This document shows, piece after piece, positions 57,103-64,000 of a stretch of DNA of 64,000 bases; position 1 is the stretch's first letter; every line of letters starts with the position of its first letter. Source of the DNA: Marchantia polymorpha subsp. ruderalis (lineage: Eukaryota; Streptophyta; Marchantiopsida; Marchantiales; Marchantiaceae). Below the pieces are notes generated by a model. That model worked only from the letters and a program-made list of their open reading frames with translations, was not told the DNA's origin and did not search any database. The DNA is taken from positions 29,056,001 through 29,120,000 of the forward strand of contig AP031354.1 of NCBI GenBank assembly GCA_037833965.1, read 5' to 3'. The translations under genes and the position numbers were made by a program.

Positions 57103-58990
57103 GGGTATGAGATGACTCATTCAAGCTGCGGCAAAGCATTACAATTTTTGTGTTGATTGGCTCAGGCCGTGCAAGGTCGCTGCATCGTTACATTTGTATT
57201 TGAGACAGGGAACATTAAGTTCATTGCCCCCAGATGACGGACAATTGTGGTGGTCCCGAAGTGACCGATTCAATCTATATATCTACGTAGGACCTTCTTC
57301 TAAATTGGACTCACCCTATGTCTTACCGACAGAAGCTTCTTCCAGCACTTACCTCATTCTGTACATATGAAGATGTGGCGTATCTTACAAAAGGAGAAGT
57401 GATAAGCATTAGTTTCTCGGGATCACTGAGTGTATATCATACAGACCTGATTGAACGGTCATCGCTTCCACTTTCAATTATCAACATTTATCAATTTTCA
57501 TCAATTTCCTCGGTTTTGGAATGATTGACTTTCAGATTACTGAAAATTATGATGGTCAGCGCCCATGGGTTTGATTCAGCGGTTGCAACTAACGCTGTAT
57601 GTATGATATATATAGCTGTGTGCCCACACGCTCTCTCATACACTGAATTGCCAGCGGCTCTTGCATCAAAACGTCTTGATCCCCACTTGTATAGTCCTCG
57701 ACGGTTCCGCTCTTATTGTCTAAACCAGAAATTACCGTTTACTTTATATCGTCTATTCGATACAACTTGCGGAGAGTAGAGTACTGCACACTGTACTTGT
57801 CAACGAAAGAAACGTAACTTTTATAGATATTGAAGAGTCCTACACGAAGTAGCGGTTATTATGTGACCAGAATTTTCAAGCGAGCAGATGCCAATTTGGG
57901 TTATTGTCGAAAAGTTAACATTTGTAGTTAACAATAAAGTTATTGTCGAAAGTGAGATTGTACCGAAAAATGAATGAAACTCATCAGTGCAAACAATGTG
58001 AATACTCTATCTTTTATGTAAAATCGATTCTCGTACACATCTAAGCAGTTAAACCTCGTAGGTAATATCACCGCAATGATATGTACAACATCAAATAGCC
58101 TTTGTTTCATCCGAGATATTCAAGAAATGTACCAGGTACAAAAGGTAAGCTACCAGGATGCTCTGTCTTTGTGTGCGTGACCGTGCAAGTCACGAGATCA
58201 ACGTGCATGGTATACCAGGAATAATTTGCGAAGCTGAGGGCAAATTGCATCTATTAAAACATCTGTTAAGAAACATGTGCGTCTCATTCATCGTGGTGCC
58301 TTCGGACTACCTCGCGCATGCCTTGTGAACCAATTTCGAACGTTTCAAAGCATTTTCCACTGGAACAGGGGTAGACAACAACTGAGAGCTAAAGAGAGCC
58401 GGTACTCAGATTTCAATTGAAGTATCATTCACATGGCACCAAATTACATAACTGTACTCGGCTCTTGCCAACTATGGCACACTTGGAGACAAGCGAAAGA
58501 TCGGCCTTCATTTGGAAACATTAAAAGTTACACGACCTCGGATGGCCTTGAAGTGCCCCAAGCCACTGACATATGTAGGTCCAGCACGATGAAAGAGGGC
58601 AAGGCTAAATGTGCAAACCCAAGGAAGTAGTACTGTCAACTCAAAACTTCAACTAAAACGACAACAGCTGAATGAAACCCTACGACATGCGTGATAACCT
58701 GTTGCTGGGCAGTTCAGACCAGACATCCTCTATGTACAGATTGAAGATAATGTCTTCGACGTATAGTTACAAACAGGCTATATCGATGTGATAGTGATCA
58801 TACGGTCGTAACTCAGCATGAGAAATTCCATGCTTCTGATGCTTCGCAGCGCGCGAGCATGCATGCACCCTCCTCTTGATCTCTCTCAATCAAACTTCAC
58901 GTTCTATATTTACATGCAGTTTATAACAGCACAACCTGTAGTGAGTTTAGGAACTTAGCTCACATTGTTCAAACGGGTGCGGCCTCGTCC
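57103..58990. other. No gene supported
   Basis: Intergenic between the Mpv17-family gene and the convergent hydrolase gene. Short frames at 57318-57524, 57525-57779 and 58433-58630 lack recognisable features. The 3' untranslated regions of both neighbours must lie here. Confidence 0.45.
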
Positions 58991-59014
58991 GAGGAGCAAT
59001 CACTGCACGTACAC

Positions 59015-60190
59015 TCAGCTGCTCTCGATCAAGCTCGAGGTATGGCTGTGAGCGTCAAACCAGTCCAAAATTGCTTCGGCGGGCACGCTGGTCATTTCAT
59101 GGAACGCGTAGGCCAGATTCAACTCCTCCTCCAGGTGCCGCTCCAATTTTCTCCGCATAGCGAACGGTAAGACGTTCCTCTTCCTCACGGGCCCTATCCA
59201 CCCGCTCGATCTACCGTCCAGCTTCATGTATCCAGCATGGTTCAGCAGACCGTAATCCTTGAACACTGCGACGAGTTTCTCGGAAACATCGTCGTTGATG
59301 GCTGGAATCTTGTTAGAGAAAAAGTGAGGGGTCACTTTGAGCTCGGTGCACAAAACCTCGTCGGTCTCGACTCCTTTGCTCCGCAGGAGATTCCTGGAAT
59401 CCTTGATTCGGAGAGCGAGCCTCGTATCCTTCGGCATGTAGACGAACAGCGTTGGAGGGTATGTGGAATCGATCACCATTCCATCGACCTTGCCGAGGTA
59501 GGAAATTTGTATCACCAGCGACTGGAATTTATACTGCGCGGCGAGAATCGAGACGAAGTATCCCCCTGACGAGGCTCCCAGAGCCACAACCGGCAGGTGC
59601 TCCAGCCTGTAGCGAGCTGTCCAGCTCTTCAGCACCGTGACGACCTTCGGCACATCAACTGAAGCTTTCCAGCATTCAGCTGTGCTCGACACGGCAATCA
59701 CCGCGTAGCCCCTCGACAAGCTGTTGAGCGTCAGCAAGCGTTCCTCCGGCATCCCGGTACAGTTCTCGCAATTGGGGTGAGTGTCCCAGAAGAAGGTCGA
59801 GCGGCCGTAGCACCCGTGCGCGAAGAACACGATCCCCCGGACCTTCTTGCTCGGATCAGAAAACGATGGAATTTGCCACACGTACTCCGTGCCGTCCACA
59901 TTCTCATAAGTAGGACTGAGCTGCACGGCGAACTGAAGTTTCGCGGCGGCGGTGGCGATGGTGGCCGGAGCCACCGATCGCTTGGACATCATCGCAGACG
60001 GCGACTGCAACGCCGTCTGCGTGGCGTTCAAATTGTGAAACGCGAAAAGAATGGACGGAATGAGCACCAGCGCGACAGCCGAGAGCAGCAATTGCTGCAA
60101 ACTGAACCCAGTTCCACCATTGTCCCTCCCTCCGTTCGATGCCGATTGAATCCTCCCAGCCTCGTGATGTTTCGAGCTCCCCGAAGCCAT
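59015..60190 (-). CDS. Membrane-anchored alpha/beta hydrolase
   Basis: Single exon, 391 aa from ATG 60190; the longer frame to 60268 begins at TTG and is not used. One hydrophobic segment (about residues 30-50, LLLSAVALVLIPSILFAF) after a short basic N-terminus suggests a type II membrane protein with the catalytic part in the secretory lumen. The hydrolase fold shows an oxyanion HG (FFAHGCYGRS, about 120), the nucleophile elbow GASSGG (about 205), a candidate Asp in MPKDTR and a late His in NHAGYMKLDG. Cys pairs in NCENC fit a lumenal location. Similar single-TM hydrolases of unknown substrate occur across land plants. The substrate is unknown. Confidence 0.82.
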   Translation of the reverse strand: MASGSSKHHEAGRIQSASNGGRDNGGTGFSLQQLLLSAVALVLIPSILFAFHNLNATQTALQSPSAMMSKRSVAPATIATAAAKLQFAVQLSPTYENVDGTEYVWQIPSFSDPSKKVRGIVFFAHGCYGRSTFFWDTHPNCENCTGMPEERLLTLNSLSRGYAVIAVSSTAECWKASVDVPKVVTVLKSWTARYRLEHLPVVALGASSGGYFVSILAAQYKFQSLVIQISYLGKVDGMVIDSTYPPTLFVYMPKDTRLALRIKDSRNLLRSKGVETDEVLCTELKVTPHFFSNKIPAINDDVSEKLVAVFKDYGLLNHAGYMKLDGRSSGWIGPVRKRNVLPFAMRRKLERHLEEELNLAYAFHEMTSVPAEAILDWFDAHSHTSSLIESS

Positions 60191-61100
60191 TTTCCGCCCT
60201 CTCTTCTCCTCACGACGCGCTTCCTTCAGCTGCTGCCGCCGCCGCCGCAACTGCGAACGATCGACCAATCAATCGACCCGCAACTCTCCCCCAAATCGCC
60301 CCGGGACGAAGAGACCTCCTCGACCGCTCATTCACACGAGAATCGCAACAATCCTCACGTCAGACCCCGTAGAGCTCGTCGCACTTCAAAGGCAAGGCAA
60401 GGCAAGGCAAGGCAAGGCAAGGCAAAGCAAGGCAAGTCAGGGCTGCACACATCGACAGCATTCAATTCGTCGAATCCGTCTCCTCTTCTTCTCCTCCTCC
60501 TCCTTCTTCTTCTCCTCCTTCAAAATTCAGCAAAATCTTCAGATCGTTCGGTTCGAAAAGGTAATAAAAAAAACCTTCTACGCTAAGCGCATCGAACTAG
60601 TCACACTTGGCTCTAAGCCACCGCTGAGGAGCATCGGAATTGGGATGTGATTTCCGCCACTGCGCGACCTCCTGACGATCGACCTGCGGGCGTGAAGAAT
60701 CGGCGAGGCAACGACGAGAACTGCATCAACATCATCAACAACAACTTGACCACTGCCCGACCCCGCGCCCGGCTTTTCTTTCTTCGTCGTCCTCACCCGC
60801 GCCCGCTCCCGCGCCCTGCCCCACCCGCGCGCCTCCCGAATCGGCCGGTTAGCCGGACAGACGATGCTCGGGCACGCGGACGGATGCGAGAGAAGTTCCG
60901 CCGCGAACGACGACGACGGACGACGCCCGGCCGCGCCAGCATCATCATTCTCCCCCTCGCCTCGTCGGTCACAGCTCCGGGCTCCGGGCGGGCTACAAAC
61001 AGGGCTCGACAAACCTTTCGTGACCTGTCGTGCGATGAATTATTTGCCGCCTACAGCGCGACGATGCAGTCGAGTCTCGCGTCCGGAGCTAATTTATAAT
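60191..61100 (-). promoter_or_regulatory. GC-rich leader/promoter of the hydrolase gene
   Basis: Contains a (GGCAA)n repeat (60391-60435) and a long CTC/CTT pyrimidine tract (60478-60530, purine-rich on the gene strand), typical of plant 5' untranslated regions. GC-rich sequence follows to about 61,080. The many open frames on both strands are compositional. Confidence 0.5.
60391..60435. repeat. (GGCAA)n microsatellite
   Basis: Nine tandem pentamers, the seventh changed to GGCAAA. Confidence 0.95.
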
Positions 61101-64000
61101 GCGGTCGCCGGAGGAGCAGTCCTGTCTGGCGTCAAGGTGTGATGTCCACGGACGAAACTGGTGATTCTGTGCATGTGCATGTGCGCTGTGTGTGTCTGTG
61201 GGCGACATTTTAGGTCCTGTTCCTGACTCGACGAATTTCTCTGAGAAGGAAAATCTGCGTATCCTATCCTGATTCACGGATATGCTTCTCCATTAACTCC
61301 GCTCTATTTTTATTCCCATCCCGGGAGGCCATGCTCAATACTTTTTGCCATCAATCTTCATACCTTGCCTTATCTTATTATTCACTAACCCTGGCTGTCT
61401 TGTTGTTTATTTTATTTATTTTAACATACTTATTTATGTTTATGTTTATTGTTATTTCTCTCAACATATTTTTCGAGCTTCCCGTTTGAGTTTTCATTGG
61501 TACGGTTTGATACGGAATCCTGAACCTTTTTTGTGTCCACTTGGCTCCTTGAAACTAAAGGTCCACATCCATCATCAAATTATGCATCCCCAATAAGCCC
61601 TAAACTAGGCGTATGAAACTATAATCAGTTCCCAACAAACGTCAGTCTTACGAAATGCCTGAAAATAAGAGACTTAAACTACAATGTCAAGGAACGGGTG
61701 TCCGAATAGAAGTATGGGAAGATACCATCGCGAAGGAAGAAACTAAACGAATATCATGCGCTAGGAAGAATAGATTCGTCGACTAGGTTACAATTCCCTA
61801 GGTCTCCTTGGGAAAGATTTTAAAAAAGAAAGAGTATATTAAAATGTGATTTTGATGAATTTTGTCATTAGTTTCACAATCTATTTGAAATGACGATGGC
61901 ATTGATGGAAATTATATCAGTTAAGGTGATGATTTTTTATTTCATCAACTTATTATGAGTTTTTCTGAATCAATGATGTTATTGATTTCAAACAGATAAA
62001 TAGTATTTGATTCATGTATTTTTTGTTCTAAGATTTTTTTTATTCTAACAACTTTGACTTTATATTTTTCGAATATGAATCTTGAATCAGCAAATTAAAA
62101 CTCAAGGATTTTTAGTTTTTTAAACTGAACAAGCTGTCAAGTCGAAAGACTTTCTTTTCTTTGATTAAACATTCATGAAATCTTGATTGATCCCGATATA
62201 TGTTGTTGACATCTAACTCAACATTGATTATGTTAAATATGAAACATGTCGTTTAGTCTTGATCTGGAAAAAAATTGCTGTGAGGATATATTTATCTCAG
62301 GCTTGAATATCTCTTCCAAATTTTGATGATGCAAAATCATTTTTCATATTTTGTTTGAAACCGATTGTGCAAATGCACCGTTCTAGTGTCAAACAAAATT
62401 TTACCCCAAAAGTGTGTTGTTCAAGTAAAAAAAATATTCTTATTAATAAATATATATTCCTTATTTTTACATCATATGGCAAATTTGATGCTATGATGAT
62501 TGATGATACACATAAGTACATTATTGAATTCACAATTTTTTGTTAACACAGTGAATTTAGATCTTAATATACATCATCCATATATAATAACAAGTTTTCA
62601 TAACAAATTATTATAATGATCATTTAATCAAATGTAACAAATTTCGTAACTTGTAGTTGTACTTGATATTCACATAAATAGCATTCACATATAATTCTCT
62701 ACGTTGATTTATAATAATAACATGTCATTTATAATAATTATTTTTATTTTTTATTCAATAGGTGAAAAACTCATAGTGTAGAATTATGTAACTTTGTATT
62801 ACACAAAACATGGATTCAATAAACTTGTGTTAATAATTGCTTTGAGCATGTTATGCGTAACAAGGTTTATAAAAAATTTGAGCAAAATTGTGCATGAATA
62901 CTTACAGTAGTATATGCATCACATTTTCAAGATTTGATTTAGATACAAATAAGAGTATTGTATTGGCTTAATATATACAAATGCAACAGATGTACTATCC
63001 ATGTTCTTATTTAATCTATAGCATAATAAATAATGGAGGTAAAAAATCAGCGACTAAAATGTTTATCTTTCATTTTTATAAAAACATGTCAAAATGACAA
63101 ACGTACAACGTTAAAGTATGATTATAAATCTAGTTTATCAACAAATTGAGTGCATACTAATATTTTTTAAAAAAATTATTATGCGCTCAATTTGTATGAA
63201 ATTTAAAATTTATATGAATTTTCATATTTCCCACCATGCTAAAGCGTCACACTGAATGTTTCAAAAGTTGTTCAATACAAAGTTTTGTTGATTTGAAAGT
63301 GAGCTCTATGTTTTTTATCATAATTATTTGTTAACACCACTCTTGTCAAATCATCTTTAATTAGCGAGATAGGTAGATAGTTATAAGATACATACAAATT
63401 TTGAGCCTTAATATACTCAATACATTAATTTAAAAGTACATATTAGAAATAAAATTTTAAATTATTTGATTATTGTTGCGATTAATATATGTTAAGAAAA
63501 TTAAAAATTTAAGTTACAATCTATCTTATTGTTTGTCTATCACATGATGAGTCCAAAATCAATTGGATGGATGATGATAAGTGTGAAATCTGATCTATAA
63601 TGAATTACATATTTTTTGAATAAAAAAATTTGAAAAATAAATAAAAAATATATTTTATGTATCTGATAAACATAACTTCAAAACTAACTTGTTATTATTC
63701 TTGAAGTTTTAAAAGACTGGACATATAAAATCTCATTTTTAGTATCACACATGAATTTTTCAATCTTTCAAATTATCCTTGTGACATAAAATTAAAGGAG
63801 TGATGGCAATATAATATTTACAGATTTTTCTCATAAGGCTTTGCTTAATAAATTACATGCACAATTTTTTATTATAGATGATCTTTTGGAAAAAAAAAGG
63901 TAGACCTTGGACATGTAATCTCATGTGTGATAATCATCATTTCATCTATTTTCAAATTATAAATTTTTAAAATTAGATTCTTATAATTTAGTGAGGTAAA
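61101..64000. other. AT-rich gene-free interval
   Basis: GC falls sharply after 61,300. Only frames of 60-83 codons occur, with no recognisable motif. I see no repeat copy of the upstream blocks here. Confidence 0.55.

Overview
The window is nuclear DNA of a land plant. The signs are GT-AG introns of about 100-330 bp, TTTAGGG-type telomeric repeats and telo-box motifs, a clear SKIP30-type F-box/kelch gene, and a plant-style LRR-Roc-COR (TORNADO1-like) gene family. A bryophyte, perhaps a liverwort such as Marchantia, is my best guess. That guess rests on overall gene appearance, not on a marker gene.

Region 1-41.7 kb is a recently duplicated, rearranged accessory region. Four blocks occur twice in the same order: block 1 (262-2907 and 18516-21164), block 2 (6130-7303 and 21165-22263), block 3 (7309-9895 and 27231-29817), then an LRR gene and block 4 (12932-14127 and 40139-41358). 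The second unit lacks about 3.2 kb present in the first. It also carries a 4,957-bp insertion (22269-27225) with a 5-bp target duplication, whose empty site survives in the first unit. Diverged extra pieces of block 3 lie at 14190-14540, 30660-32570 and 41370-41735. Between the two units is a truncated minus-strand gene fragment resembling the N-terminus of a DDX51/RH1-type RNA helicase (15245-16202).

The two LRR genes have different fates. Gene B (35240-40138) keeps LRR, Roc GTPase and COR domains over three exons, but a 104-bp tandem duplication in its last exon shifts the frame. The duplicated segment is bounded by AG/GT, so removing exactly 104 nt as an intron would restore the frame. Gene A (10340-12931) is intronless. 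It is a chimera of an LRR half, a stretch derived from the 5' leader and N-terminus of a sister gene (N-terminal unit repeated three times), and the C-terminal domain, with Roc and COR missing.

Region 42-61 kb is ordinary gene space: SKIP30-like F-box/kelch (minus strand, 43594-45013), a GNAT acetyltransferase (plus, 51957-52724, two exons), a seven-exon Mpv17/PMP22 family gene (plus, 54636-57102), and a membrane-anchored alpha/beta hydrolase (minus, 59015-60190). GC-rich promoter/leader regions lie at 46.4-48.6 kb and 60.2-61.1 kb. AT-rich gene-free stretches lie at 4.2-6.1, 16.6-18.5, 32.6-34.4, 48.9-51.3 and 61.1-64 kb. No rRNA, tRNA or CRISPR array was found.
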